A DNA stretch of 9,837 nt from positions 1-9,837 of the forward strand of contig JAHHSR010000053.1 of the NCBI GenBank assembly GCA_020025075.1, given 5' to 3'. This stretch comes from Pectinatus sp. (GTDB lineage: Bacteria > Bacillota > Negativicutes > Selenomonadales > Selenomonadaceae). This document shows, in pieces, positions 1-6,486 of the stretch; positions within the stretch are counted from its first letter, which is position 1; each line of letters opens with the position of its first letter. Below the pieces are notes generated by a model. That model had not been told where the DNA came from. It was given only the letters and a program-made list of their open reading frames with translations, and did no database searches. The translations under genes and the position numbers were made by a program.

Positions 1-53
1 AAGCATTGGTCAATGAAGCAAGAACCCCGCGACTTTAGTCGTGGGAGGTTCAG
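1..53 (+). mobile_element. Right end of an IS200/IS605-family element (ISDra2-like), rest lies upstream of the window
   Basis: Positions 22-51 fold into an imperfect hairpin. GAACC (22-26) can pair with GGTTC (47-51) outside an inner stem CCCGCGAC/GTCGTGGG (26-33/38-45), with loop TTTA. The layout of CGCGACTTTAGTCGTG followed by GGTTCA is what I recall of right ends of TnpB-carrying IS200/IS605 elements such as ISDra2, where this hairpin is also the 3' part of the TnpB guide RNA scaffold. Sequence to the right (from about 54) is ruvB coding sequence, so the element boundary falls at about 53. The frame that continues into ruvB meets a TAG at 36-38, inside the element. No transposase is visible because the element body lies outside the window. 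The family call rests on memory of the family's end structure; the exact boundary may be off by 1-2 bases. Confidence 0.75.
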
Positions 54-73
54 AGGCGATTATTATTCACTAT
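1..73 (+). ncRNA. Possible 3' part of a TnpB omega/reRNA: terminal scaffold hairpin (to 53) plus guide taken from ruvB (54 onward)
   Basis: In TnpB-encoding IS200/IS605 elements the guide RNA is transcribed across the right end, and the bases just outside the element serve as guide. Here the guide would begin at about 54 with AGGCGATTATTATTCACT, which is ruvB sequence. Whether this copy carries tnpB, or is transcribed, cannot be seen. This is an inference from the hairpin and the family's biology, not a direct observation. Confidence 0.35.
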
Positions 74-269
74 GGCAAAAAAATTTGGCGGTGGCCCTGT
101 GGGTGTTGAAACGCTTGCTGCTTCAATAAGCGAAGAGCGCGATACGTTAGAAGATGTTTACGAGCCGTATCTCATGCAGCTTGGCTTTATCAATAGAACA
201 CCGCGCGGGCGCATGCTGACAAAGAGCGCTTACGAGCATTTGGGACTTAATGCCCCTAAGGGGGAGTGA
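54..269 (+). pseudogene. ruvB: C-terminal fragment of Holliday junction helicase subunit RuvB, cut by the IS right end
   Basis: The 71 codons from 54 read RRLLFTMAKKFGGGPVG, then ISEERDTLEDVYEPYLMQLGF and RTPRGR. This is the C-terminal winged-helix DNA-binding domain of RuvB, the AAA+ motor that drives branch migration with RuvA and hands junctions to RuvC. Full RuvB is about 335 residues. The AAA+ ATPase core with Walker A and B, the sensors and the start are all missing, replaced by insertion-element sequence with an in-frame TAG at 36-38. An ATG at 72 is not a credible start: it lies inside a conserved helix and the nearest GGGAGG is over 20 bases upstream. RuvB proteins have a hydrophobic residue and Asp just before RR (for example ...V/I-D-R-R-L-L), which fits an original GTTGAT or ATTGAT before position 54. 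The stop is 3 bases before queH, so the two probably formed one operon. The remainder may lie on the far side of the element. Confidence 0.88.
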
Positions 270-272
270 AAT

Positions 273-890
273 ATGAAAATTTTAATGCACATGTGCTGTG
301 GCCCTTGCAGTTGTTATCCGCTTAAAAAATTGCGCGCGGATGGACATGCGGTGACGGGATATTTTTTCAATCCCAATATTCATCCCTATCGCGAATTTAA
401 GCATCGCTTGACGACGGCAGAAGAATTTGCCGCAAAGATGCAGATGCCGATTATTGTTGAACGGGAATATCAGCTGCGTGACTTTTTGCGCCGTGCCCTG
501 ACGGCAGAGCGCCGTCCCGAAACACTTTACGAAAAGCCGCGTTGCAGGATGTGTTACGCATGGCGACTGCATCAGGCGGCGCGTTATGCAAAGGAAAATG
601 GCTTTGATGCTTTTACTTCAACGCTTTTTGTCAGTCCCTATCAGCTGCATGATGTCATGCGCGATGTGGCCCAAAAGATTGCGGTGGCAGAAGGCATTGC
701 TTTTTACTATGAGGATTTTCGCCTCGGCTGGGATGAAGGCGTGGATATTTGCAAAGCTTTGGAGCTTTATAGGCAACCTTATTGCGGGTGTATTTTCAGC
801 GAAGAAGAACGGTATAATAATCGCTGGAAGAAGCGCCATGGCAAAAAGATGAAACAGATGCGCATGGCAGAGCGCCTAAATAATAATTGA
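273..890 (+). CDS. queH: Epoxyqueuosine reductase QueH (DUF208 family)
   Basis: QueH is the non-B12 enzyme that reduces epoxyqueuosine in tRNA to queuosine, the last step of queuosine modification at the wobble base of GUN-anticodon tRNAs; it acts in the cytoplasm. The 205-residue length is usual. Visible family marks are the N-terminal MHMCCGPC (C8, C9, C12, with C14 just after), the middle CRMCYAWRL (C91, C94) and YCGCIFSEEER (C171, C173), cysteines that fit iron-sulfur cluster and metal binding. The end is a basic tail (KKRHGKKMKQ). The ATG has a strong GGGGGAG site at 260-266 and follows the ruvB stop by 3 bases. A small CCCC-TAA-GGGG hairpin (253-263) overlaps this site. Because the IS cuts ruvB upstream, transcription of queH may now depend on read-through from the element or an unseen promoter. 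Identification is firm. Confidence 0.93.
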   Translation: MKILMHMCCGPCSCYPLKKLRADGHAVTGYFFNPNIHPYREFKHRLTTAEEFAAKMQMPIIVEREYQLRDFLRRALTAERRPETLYEKPRCRMCYAWRLHQAARYAKENGFDAFTSTLFVSPYQLHDVMRDVAQKIAVAEGIAFYYEDFRLGWDEGVDICKALELYRQPYCGCIFSEEERYNNRWKKRHGKKMKQMRMAERLNNN

Positions 891-915
891 TTTTTGTTAT
901 CATGTAAGATATAAT
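887..915 (+). promoter_or_regulatory. Sigma-A/sigma-70 promoter for the riboflavin operon
   Basis: TTGATT (887-892), a 17-base spacer and a perfect TATAAT (910-915) overlap the queH stop codon. Transcription would start near 922, about 15 bases before the first paired base of the FMN riboswitch. Confidence 0.85.
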
Positions 916-936
916 GAAAAGGACAATTAAATAGTG

Positions 937-1047
937 CAGTCTTTGGGGCAGGGTGCAATTCCCTACCGGCGGTATAGCCCGCGAGCCGTAAGGCATGATT
1001 TGGTGAAATTCCAAAGCCGACAGTATAGTCTGGATGAGAAAAGATTG
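937..1047 (+). promoter_or_regulatory. FMN riboswitch (RFN element)
   Basis: This is a cis-acting RNA aptamer that binds flavin mononucleotide and turns down riboflavin synthesis when FMN is plentiful. The conserved blocks are all present in order: GGGGCAGGGTGCAATTCCC (945-963), ACCGGCGGT, AGCCCGCGAGCC, GGTGAAATTCC, AAGCCGACAGT, then AGTCTGGATGAGA. The P1 stem closes between CAGTCTTT (937-944) and AAAGATTG (1040-1047), with one G-T pair. It sits between a strong promoter and a terminator, followed by ribD, so control is most likely by transcription attenuation. Confidence 0.97.
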
Positions 1048-1057
1048 TGAGGAGATT

Positions 1058-1081
1058 TTGCGCCTTTTTGGCGTATATTAG
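1058..1081 (+). other. Possible 7-codon leader reading frame between riboswitch and terminator
   Basis: GAGGAG (1049-1054) precedes TTG at 1058, giving M-R-L-F-G-V-Y and a TAG. The spacing of three bases is short for efficient initiation. The codons also form a small hairpin, TGCGCC-TTTTT-GGCGTA. It could be chance; it is recorded because the same Shine-Dalgarno/TTGCG arrangement recurs before the exported-protein gene at 9684. Confidence 0.2.
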
Positions 1082-1091
1082 TGCTCTTTTG

Positions 1092-1129
1092 GCTGCTGAA
1101 ATACTTTGTATTCAGCAGCTTTTTTATTT
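1092..1129 (+). terminator. Intrinsic terminator of the FMN riboswitch expression platform
   Basis: GCTGCTGAAATAC (1092-1104) pairs with GTATTCAGCAGC (1108-1119) across a TTT loop with one bulged A, followed by TTTTTTATTT. This is a textbook rho-independent terminator 19 bases before ribD, expected to form when FMN is bound. I could not identify the competing antiterminator with confidence. Confidence 0.9.
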
Positions 1130-1147
1130 GGTAAAGGCGGTTTGAAA

Positions 1148-2266
1148 ATGGATAAATACTATATGCAAATGGCTCTTTCCTTAGCGCTTAAAGCGCGCGG
1201 CCGTACAAGTCCCAACCCTTTGGTCGGAGCAATTATCGTCAAAGAAAAAGAAATTGTTGGTAAGGGCTACCATCGGCGAGCCGGCCTTGCCCATGCGGAA
1301 ATAAATGCGCTCAAAATGGCTGGGGAAAATGCCAGGGGTGCGACTCTTTACGTGACTTTGGAGCCATGCGCTCATTTTGGCCGCACGCCACCTTGCTGCG
1401 AAGCTATAATCAAGGCGGGCTTAAAGCGCGTCGTGATTGCCACTTTAGACCCCAACCCCAAGGTTTCAGGACGCGGGGTCAAGTGGCTGCGCCAATCTGG
1501 CATTGCGGTCTCGGTCGGCTGCCTTGGCGCGAAGGCCAGGAAAATAAACGAGGTGTTTTTCAAGTGGATTGCGACAAAACAGCCCTGGCTTATCTTAAAA
1601 TGTGCATTGAGTCTTGATGGCAAGACGGCAACTTGTGCTGGCGAGTCGAAATGGATAACAAAGGAGGCGGCGCGCCGCTATGTTCACGTGCTACGCGATA
1701 GGTGCGATGCGATTATGGTGGGCATTAATACCGTTCTTTGTGATGACCCAAGCCTTACAACCCGTTTTTTGCCGCAAGGAAAAAATCCTGTGCGCATTAT
1801 TGTTGATTCAAAAGGACGCTTGCCACTAGACAAAAGGGTGGTTTGCGACAAAAAAGCACCAACCATTTTTGCTACGACAGAACAGGCTGCTAGAGAGAAA
1901 CTTGAAAAGCTGCGCGAAAAAGGTGTTGAAATTATGCTTTGTAGCATGGATGAAGGCGGCAAAGTGGATTTGAATGATCTTTGCCAAAAACTAGGCCAAA
2001 GAGAAATTTGCAGCGTTTTAGTCGAAGGCGGAGCTTCCTTATTAGGCAGCTTTGTTGAAAGAGGTTTAGGCGATATGGCTTATTTTTTTCTTGCGCCTAA
2101 GCTGCTCGGCGGTGAGATGGCGCGTCCTGCTGTGGCGGGCAAGGGAATAGCTTCTTTAGATGAAGCGCTTTTTTTAAAGGACATGAAAATAAAGCGCTTA
2201 GGCAAAGATATTTTACTTTATGGTCATTTGAGAGGGGGAAAAGGCGGTGTTTACCGGATTGGTTGA
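1148..2266 (+). CDS. ribD: Bifunctional riboflavin biosynthesis protein RibD (deaminase/reductase)
   Basis: RibD deaminates the pyrimidine product of GTP cyclohydrolase II and then reduces its ribose side chain with NADPH. The 372 residues match the usual two-domain size. The N-terminal cytidine-deaminase-like domain (about 1-145) has the zinc motif HAE (H49, E51) and PCxxxGRTPPC (C74, C83). The C-terminal reductase domain (about 146-372) opens with PWLILKCALSLDGKTAT and includes SKWITKEAARRYVHVLRDRCDAIMVGINTV and LVEGGASLLGSF. The ATG at 1148 begins the conserved MDKYYMQMALSLA and lies behind AAAGGCGG (1133-1140). A longer TTG-initiated reading from 1106 was rejected because it starts inside the terminator. 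ribD is first in the rib operon, and its last 20 bases overlap the start of ribE, which suggests translational coupling. Confidence 0.97.
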   Translation: MDKYYMQMALSLALKARGRTSPNPLVGAIIVKEKEIVGKGYHRRAGLAHAEINALKMAGENARGATLYVTLEPCAHFGRTPPCCEAIIKAGLKRVVIATLDPNPKVSGRGVKWLRQSGIAVSVGCLGAKARKINEVFFKWIATKQPWLILKCALSLDGKTATCAGESKWITKEAARRYVHVLRDRCDAIMVGINTVLCDDPSLTTRFLPQGKNPVRIIVDSKGRLPLDKRVVCDKKAPTIFATTEQAAREKLEKLREKGVEIMLCSMDEGGKVDLNDLCQKLGQREICSVLVEGGASLLGSFVERGLGDMAYFFLAPKLLGGEMARPAVAGKGIASLDEALFLKDMKIKRLGKDILLYGHLRGGKGGVYRIG

Positions 2267-2894
2267 GTGCATTGGCACGGTGGTTTTTCTTAAGCGCAGC
2301 TTAAAGGCGATTGAAATTGGCATTGATATGCATGGTGCCTTTGATGATTTAGAGCTTGGTCAGAGCGTCTGCACGAATGGTGTTTGCTTGACGGTAAAGA
2401 GACTTGAAAAAGGTGTATTTTTTGCCGACGTTATGCCGGAAACGCTGCGCTGCACGAATTTTTCTTTTCTCAAGAGAAATGATACGGTGAACTTAGAGCG
2501 GGCCATGTCAGCGGCAGGGCGTTTTGGCGGCCATATTGTGAGTGGTCATGTCGATGGCACGGGACGGCTTTTGCAGCGCTTGGCGCAAGGCAATGCACAG
2601 CTTTTTTGGCTCAGTGCCGAAAGGTCGCTTTTGCGCTATATCGTGCCCAAAGGCTCAGTCGCCCTAGAGGGAGTGAGCCTTACCGTCGCAGCGGTAAAGG
2701 CAGATAGCTTTTGTGTAAGCCTTATCCCGCATACTTTAAAGGGGACAACGCTCGAGAAAAGGCGCGTGGGAGATATATTGAACGTAGAAGTGGATATTAT
2801 CGGCAAATACATCGAGCATTTTTTGGCAATGCGCTCCCCAGGTGAGAAAAAGGAAAATCTTACAGCAATCTTTTTGCGACAAAATGGCTTTTAA
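2247..2894 (+). CDS. ribE: Riboflavin synthase alpha subunit
   Basis: It converts two molecules of 6,7-dimethyl-8-ribityllumazine to riboflavin and one pyrimidine, which RibH reuses. The 215 residues hold two lumazine-binding barrels: repeat one (about 1-97) with MFTGLVE and SVCTNGVCLTV (40-50), repeat two (about 98-190) with GSVALEGVSLTV (136-147). The linker VNLERAMSAAGRFGGHIVSGHVDGTG (81-106) is strongly conserved in the family. The start is GTG at 2247, chosen because MFTGLVE is the invariant N terminus; AGGGGG (2233-2238) sits 8 bases upstream, inside ribD. About 20 residues at the C terminus (after HFLAM) go beyond the conserved core. Some genomes call this subunit RibC. Confidence 0.96.
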   Translation: MFTGLVECIGTVVFLKRSLKAIEIGIDMHGAFDDLELGQSVCTNGVCLTVKRLEKGVFFADVMPETLRCTNFSFLKRNDTVNLERAMSAAGRFGGHIVSGHVDGTGRLLQRLAQGNAQLFWLSAERSLLRYIVPKGSVALEGVSLTVAAVKADSFCVSLIPHTLKGTTLEKRRVGDILNVEVDIIGKYIEHFLAMRSPGEKKENLTAIFLRQNGF

Positions 2895-2904
2895 GGAGGA
2901 AAAA

Positions 2905-4095
2905 ATGCAATTTTCTAAAGTAGAAGAAGCGATAGAGGCCTTTAAAAAGGGTGAGATGGTACTTGTTATCGACGATGAAAATAGGGAAAATGAGGGCGAT
3001 ATTGTCACTGCGGCGAGCAATATCACGGCAAAGACGATTAACTTCATGGCCACAAAAGGAAAGGGCCTCATCTGTGCGCCCATCGGCGATGAAATTGCAG
3101 CAAGGCTTGCCTTGGAACCCATGGTTAAAAGGAATACGGATAATCATGAGACGGCATTTACCGTTTCGGTTGATTACATAGAGACGACAACAGGAATTTC
3201 TGCCCACGAGCGTGCCGCGACGATTTTGAGCCTGGTAGACGAAAGGACGCGACCCGAGGATTTGCGTCGCCCTGGTCATGTCTTTCCTCTGCGTGCCGTG
3301 CCCGGTGGCGTCTTGGAACGCGCCGGTCATACAGAAGCGACGGTAGAACTGGCGCGCCTGGCAGGACTTGCTCCGGCGGGTGTATGCTGTGAAATTATGG
3401 CTGAAGACGGGCATATGATGCGTACGGCAAAATTATTTGAATTTGCCCAAAAATATGCAATGCCCTTTATTACGGTTGCCGCCTTGCAGGATTATTGTCG
3501 CAAGCTTTTGGTGCGGCGCATTGATGAGGCAAATCTTCCCAGCAAATACGGTAATTTTCGCGTCATCGCCTATGAAAATCGGGCGGGAAAATGTCACCTT
3601 GCTATCGTCAAAGGAAAGGTTAAAGGCAAAAAGAGTGTTTTGACGCGGCTTCATTCGCAATGCTTAACCGGTGATGTGCTAGGTTCTTTGCGCTGTGATT
3701 GCGGTGAGCAGCTAGCTTGTGCATTAGAGCAAATTGAAAAAGAGGGAGAAGGTGTTGTCCTCTATCTGCGTCAAGAGGGACGAGGCATTGGTCTTGCCAA
3801 TAAAATTCGCGCCTATGCCCTGCAGGATGAGGGAAAAGATACAGTCGAAGCCAATACGCTTTTGGGATTTGCGCCCGATTTGCGCGACTATGCCGAAGGC
3901 GCAGCTATTTTAGCTGACCTTGGCCTAAAGAGCGTCAAGCTTTTGAGCAATAATCCGCAAAAGGGTCAATCGCTCAATTGGCACGGCATTAAGGTGGAGA
4001 GGCTCGTACCGCTCGAGATGGCTGCCAATGATTTTGACCGCGCCTATCTTGGCGTGAAAAAAAATAAGATGGGACATCTGCTTAAAAATGTTTGA
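2905..4095 (+). CDS. ribBA: Bifunctional 3,4-dihydroxy-2-butanone-4-phosphate synthase / GTP cyclohydrolase II
   Basis: RibBA supplies both entry substrates of riboflavin synthesis, from ribulose-5-phosphate and GTP. The 396 residues are normal for a fusion. The N-terminal RibB domain (about 1-200) has the acidic DDENRENEGD (23-32), RRPGHVFPLRA (121-131) and RAGHTEATVELARLAGL (139-155). The RibA domain (about 205-396) has the zinc site C253, C264, C266 within CLTGDVLGSLRCDCG, the GTP-site LRQEGRGIGL (288-297) and DTVEAN (312-317). The NNPQK segment (349-353) is followed by GQSLNWHG where many homologues have a shorter hydrophobic stretch and GYG, a mild divergence. The ATG at 2905 follows AAGGAGG (2893-2899), the strongest ribosome site in the operon; an in-frame upstream start at 2842 lies inside ribE and was rejected. 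The gap to ribE is 10 bases. Confidence 0.97.
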   Translation: MQFSKVEEAIEAFKKGEMVLVIDDENRENEGDIVTAASNITAKTINFMATKGKGLICAPIGDEIAARLALEPMVKRNTDNHETAFTVSVDYIETTTGISAHERAATILSLVDERTRPEDLRRPGHVFPLRAVPGGVLERAGHTEATVELARLAGLAPAGVCCEIMAEDGHMMRTAKLFEFAQKYAMPFITVAALQDYCRKLLVRRIDEANLPSKYGNFRVIAYENRAGKCHLAIVKGKVKGKKSVLTRLHSQCLTGDVLGSLRCDCGEQLACALEQIEKEGEGVVLYLRQEGRGIGLANKIRAYALQDEGKDTVEANTLLGFAPDLRDYAEGAAILADLGLKSVKLLSNNPQKGQSLNWHGIKVERLVPLEMAANDFDRAYLGVKKNKMGHLLKNV

Positions 4096-4107
4096 GGAGG
4101 ATTTTTG

Positions 4108-4587
4108 ATGAGTAGTAGGATAGTAGAGGGTTTTTTGATGGGGCGCGGGCTAAAAATAGGCATTATTGTCGCGCGTTTTAATGATTTTATTACAAATCGC
4201 CTTTTAGAGGGAGCACTCGATACGTTGCAGCGCCATGAAGTAATAGAAGATGATATTCTCATTTGCCGCGTGCCGGGAGCTTTTGAGATACCCTTGGCGG
4301 CTGAGAAATTAGCCCAAAGCGGTCATTATGATGCCATAATCTGCCTAGGAGCGGTGATTCGTGGGGCGACGAGTCATTACGATTATGTTTGCAATGAGGT
4401 TTCTAAAGGTATTGCTTCTGTGGGCTTGAAGACGGGTGTGCCGACGATTTTTGGCGTTATAACGACAGAAAATATCGAGCAGGCAATAGAGCGCGCGGGA
4501 ACAAAGTCTGGCAACAAGGGCAGTGATGCGGCTTTAAGTGCCATTGAGATGGCTAATCTCATGCGCAACATAGAAGAAATGTCATAA
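4108..4587 (+). CDS. ribH: 6,7-dimethyl-8-ribityllumazine synthase
   Basis: RibH condenses the RibD product with 3,4-dihydroxy-2-butanone 4-phosphate to form lumazine, the substrate of RibE; in many bacteria it forms a 60-subunit capsid around riboflavin synthase. The 159 residues fit the family. Conserved pieces are KIGIIVARFNDFIT (16-29), VPGAFEIP (55-62), GAVIRGATSHYDYV (81-94) containing H90, which matches the catalytic histidine, and GTKSGNKGSDAALSAIEM near the end. ATG at 4108 is preferred over the overlapping TTG at 4105 because GAGGAGG (4094-4100) then has a 7-base spacing. It follows ribBA by 12 bases and is followed by a terminator, so it is last in the operon. Confidence 0.96.
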   Translation: MSSRIVEGFLMGRGLKIGIIVARFNDFITNRLLEGALDTLQRHEVIEDDILICRVPGAFEIPLAAEKLAQSGHYDAIICLGAVIRGATSHYDYVCNEVSKGIASVGLKTGVPTIFGVITTENIEQAIERAGTKSGNKGSDAALSAIEMANLMRNIEEMS

Positions 4588-4616
4588 TAAAAAGGACGCC
4601 TTATGGCGTCCTTTTG
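4588..4616 (+). terminator. Terminator of the rib operon
   Basis: AAAGGACGCC (4591-4600), loop TTAT and GGCGTCCTTT (4605-4614) form a 10-bp stem directly after two stop codons. The T run is only four bases, so it is a moderate terminator. The A run on its left could also let it work from the other strand. Confidence 0.8.
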
Positions 4617-4656
4617 CTATCTTATAGCGGAAAAGCAGGATAATTTAACTGAAATG

Positions 4657-4687
4657 TTGAATAAAATTAAAGATTTTTGTGTATAGA
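4657..4687 (+). promoter_or_regulatory. Candidate promoter for yfcE-rodA
   Basis: TTGAAT (4657-4662) and TATAGA (4682-4687) are separated by 19 bases, slightly long. It is the best match in the 157-base gap between ribH and the phosphodiesterase gene, which needs its own promoter after the terminator at 4588-4616. Confidence 0.4.
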
Positions 4688-4731
4688 CAAGGCAGAAAGA
4701 GTTTTTGCGAAAGGAAGTGAGGGCGCGCCGC

Positions 4732-4764
4732 ATGACGCGCTATTATGAAAATAGGTGTAATTAG
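4732..4764 (+). other. Possible short upstream reading frame overlapping the phosphodiesterase start
   Basis: ATG at 4732 lies 9 bases after AAGTGAGG (4715-4722) and encodes MTRYYENRCN, stopping with TAG inside the downstream gene in another frame. The downstream ATG (4745) has no Shine-Dalgarno site of its own within about 20 bases, so ribosomes may be delivered by this short frame. This is speculative; a GTG at 4717 in the same frame is another possible start. Confidence 0.25.
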
Positions 4765-5302
4765 CGACACACATGGCAGTGCGGGTAATTTTTCCGTCGC
4801 CTGCGAAAATTTGTTCGGCGAGGTGGACCTCATTTTACACGTTGGCGACCTTCTTTATCATGGACCGCGCAATCCGCAGCCAGAAGGATATGACCCAGCT
4901 GCTTTGGCCGAGCTTATCAATAAAGCGCCCGTTCCCATTATCATCTGCAAGGGAAATTGTGATAGCGAGGTCGATGGCATGGTCATTGATACGCCCATAG
5001 AGGCTCCCTATGCCCACCTGTTTGCAGATGGTTGCCGCATTGTGATGACGCATGGTCAAAATGTGCCGCAGGAAGATGAAAAAATTTCTATGGCTAAAAA
5101 AATGCGGGCTAACATTTTCATTACAGGGCATACGCATGTTAGCGTTTTGAAAAAGGTAGATGGGGTAATTTTGCTCAATCCCGGTTCTCCTTCTTTATCA
5201 AAACGCAGTGATGGGCGCCAGACGGCAGCAATTATAGGGGAGGACTGTATTGAAATAAAGGATATTTTTTCAGCACAGACCTTGCAGAGCCATTCACGCT
5301 GA
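4745..5302 (+). CDS. yfcE: YfcE/MJ0936-family metallophosphodiesterase
   Basis: This is a calcineurin-like phosphoesterase of the small YfcE type, a metal-dependent phosphodiesterase; its cellular substrate is not established. The 185 residues carry the full metal-site set: DTH (D8, H10), GD (D35), GNCD (N71), THGQ (H103) and GHTH (H129, H131), then LLNPGSPSLSKR typical of the subfamily. An in-frame TGA at 4733 limits the start to the ATG at 4745, yet the only Shine-Dalgarno-like sequence (AAGGAAGTGAGG, 4711-4722) is over 20 bases away, behind a GC-rich stretch that includes GGCGCGCC. Initiation may be coupled to a short overlapping frame. rodA follows after 26 bases, so the two are probably co-transcribed. 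Family identity is firm; the symbol is by similarity to E. coli YfcE. Confidence 0.9.
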   Translation: MKIGVISDTHGSAGNFSVACENLFGEVDLILHVGDLLYHGPRNPQPEGYDPAALAELINKAPVPIIICKGNCDSEVDGMVIDTPIEAPYAHLFADGCRIVMTHGQNVPQEDEKISMAKKMRANIFITGHTHVSVLKKVDGVILLNPGSPSLSKRSDGRQTAAIIGEDCIEIKDIFSAQTLQSHSR

Positions 5303-5328
5303 GTTTTTATTTTGGAGAGGATATTTTT

Positions 5329-6447
5329 GTGTTCAATAAGTTAAAAAATTATCGGCTTTTGCGGCGTATGGATTTTCCCTTGATTATTGCCGTGACGGCC
5401 TTGGTGCTTATCGGCATTACGATTATCGGCAGTGCGACACATATAAATACGCCGGGACAGGAGCGTTATTGGTATGTGCAAAGGCAGACAATTTTTGCCC
5501 TTTTAGGTGCGGCGATAGTTTTCGTGATGATGAAATTTGATTACCATATCTTGGCGCCGCTTGGCAATAAATTATATGTATTAAATGTCATTTTATTGCT
5601 TGCCGTTGATATTGCAGGCCATTCGGCACTCGGTGCGCAGCGCTGGATACAGATAGGACCGATAAGTTTTCAGCCTTCGGAATTTTCCAAGATTTTGATT
5701 ATCATCTCGCTGGCTGGCATTTTGGAAAATCGCGTCGGCAAGCTGAATACTTTTCGCGAGGTCTTGCCAGTAGCGCTTTATCTCATCGTACCGTTTTTTC
5801 TCGTTGTCACGCAGCCTGACCTTGGCACGGCACTGGTATTTTTGGCAATTTTTGTCGGCATGGTTTTTGCCGCCGGCATTAATTTGCGCCTCATTGGTAT
5901 TGTGGCTGGCGCAGGGCTTTTGTCGCTTCCCGTATTATGGCATTTTTTAAAGACCTATCAAAAAATGCGCATTATGGTCTTTTTAAATCCCAATATTGAC
6001 CCTCTAGGTGCCGGCTATCACATTATTCAATCAAAGATAGCCATTGGCTCGGGAATGTTTTGGGGCATGGGACTTTTTCATGGCACGCAAAGCCAATTAA
6101 ATTTTTTGCCGGAAAATCACACGGACTTTATCTTTGCCGTTATTGGCGAGGAATTGGGCTTTGTCGGAGCGGCTATCGTTCTTCTCATTTTTCTTTTTAT
6201 TATGTGGCGCGGTATCCGCATTGCGCGTGAGGCAAGCGATAATTTTGGCATGTTGCTCGCTGCTGGCATTACCTCAATGCTTGTCTTCCATGTTCTCGTC
6301 AATGTGGGAATGACGATTGGCATCATGCCGGTTACGGGCATACCGCTTCCCTTTATCAGTTATGGTGTCAGTTCGTTGACGACGAATATAATTGCTATTG
6401 GCATTTTGCTTAATATCTATAACAACCGAAAAAAGCTGATGTTTTAA
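5329..6447 (+). CDS. rodA: Rod-shape peptidoglycan glycosyltransferase RodA (SEDS family)
   Basis: RodA polymerises lipid II into glycan strands for lateral wall growth, working in the cytoplasmic membrane with a class B penicillin-binding protein and MreB. The 372 residues are almost wholly hydrophobic with about ten membrane segments and a short cytoplasmic N terminus (MFNKLKNYRLLRRMDF). SEDS hallmarks are GAQRWIQIGPISFQPSEFSK (102-121), TQPDLGTA (161-168), and FLPENHTDFIFAVIGEELGF (259-278) with D266, which corresponds to the catalytic aspartate. The late motif reads PLPFISYGVSSLTTN, with Val347 where many homologues have a second Gly. RodA is favoured over FtsW by the HTDF motif context and size, and by lack of cell-division neighbours. 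The start is GTG at 5329, 8 bases after GGAGAGG (5314-5320). Confidence 0.9.
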   Translation: MFNKLKNYRLLRRMDFPLIIAVTALVLIGITIIGSATHINTPGQERYWYVQRQTIFALLGAAIVFVMMKFDYHILAPLGNKLYVLNVILLLAVDIAGHSALGAQRWIQIGPISFQPSEFSKILIIISLAGILENRVGKLNTFREVLPVALYLIVPFFLVVTQPDLGTALVFLAIFVGMVFAAGINLRLIGIVAGAGLLSLPVLWHFLKTYQKMRIMVFLNPNIDPLGAGYHIIQSKIAIGSGMFWGMGLFHGTQSQLNFLPENHTDFIFAVIGEELGFVGAAIVLLIFLFIMWRGIRIAREASDNFGMLLAAGITSMLVFHVLVNVGMTIGIMPVTGIPLPFISYGVSSLTTNIIAIGILLNIYNNRKKLMF

Positions 6448-6486
6448 AAAATCCCTCTGCCACTTTTGGCAGAGGGATTTTTTTTA
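6446..6486. terminator. Strong, probably bidirectional terminator between rodA and the converging aro operon
   Basis: AAAAAATCCCTCTGCC (6446-6461 region) pairs with GGCAGAGGGATTTTTTTT (6468-6485 region) around a short ACTTTT loop. The A run on the left and T run on the right give a U tract on either strand. It abuts the rodA stop and lies about 120 bases beyond the aroB stop. Confidence 0.93.

Noticed and set aside
72..269. A separate 65-residue small protein starting at ATG 72
   Set aside because: The sequence is the conserved RuvB C-terminal domain, the frame is open further upstream to the element, and there is no ribosome site at a usable distance.
1106..1147. A 14-residue N-terminal extension of RibD from a TTG start
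   Set aside because: It begins inside the riboswitch terminator; the family N terminus MDKYYMQMAL starts at the ATG at 1148.
2842..2904. A 21-residue N-terminal extension of RibBA
   Set aside because: It lies inside ribE, and AAGGAGG at 2893-2899 clearly marks the ATG at 2905.
2860..3414. A long minus-strand open frame (184 codons) opposite ribBA
   Set aside because: It is a shadow of the well-supported ribBA on the other strand; its peptide has no recognisable family features.
937..4587. A novel gene cluster around the riboflavin genes
   Set aside because: ribD-ribE-ribBA-ribH under an FMN riboswitch is a standard arrangement in Firmicutes with all expected motifs intact.
4722..4740. GC-rich palindromic stretch with GGCGCGCC as a possible protein-binding site or attachment site
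   Set aside because: It is short and single in the window; there is nothing to support an integration or operator role.
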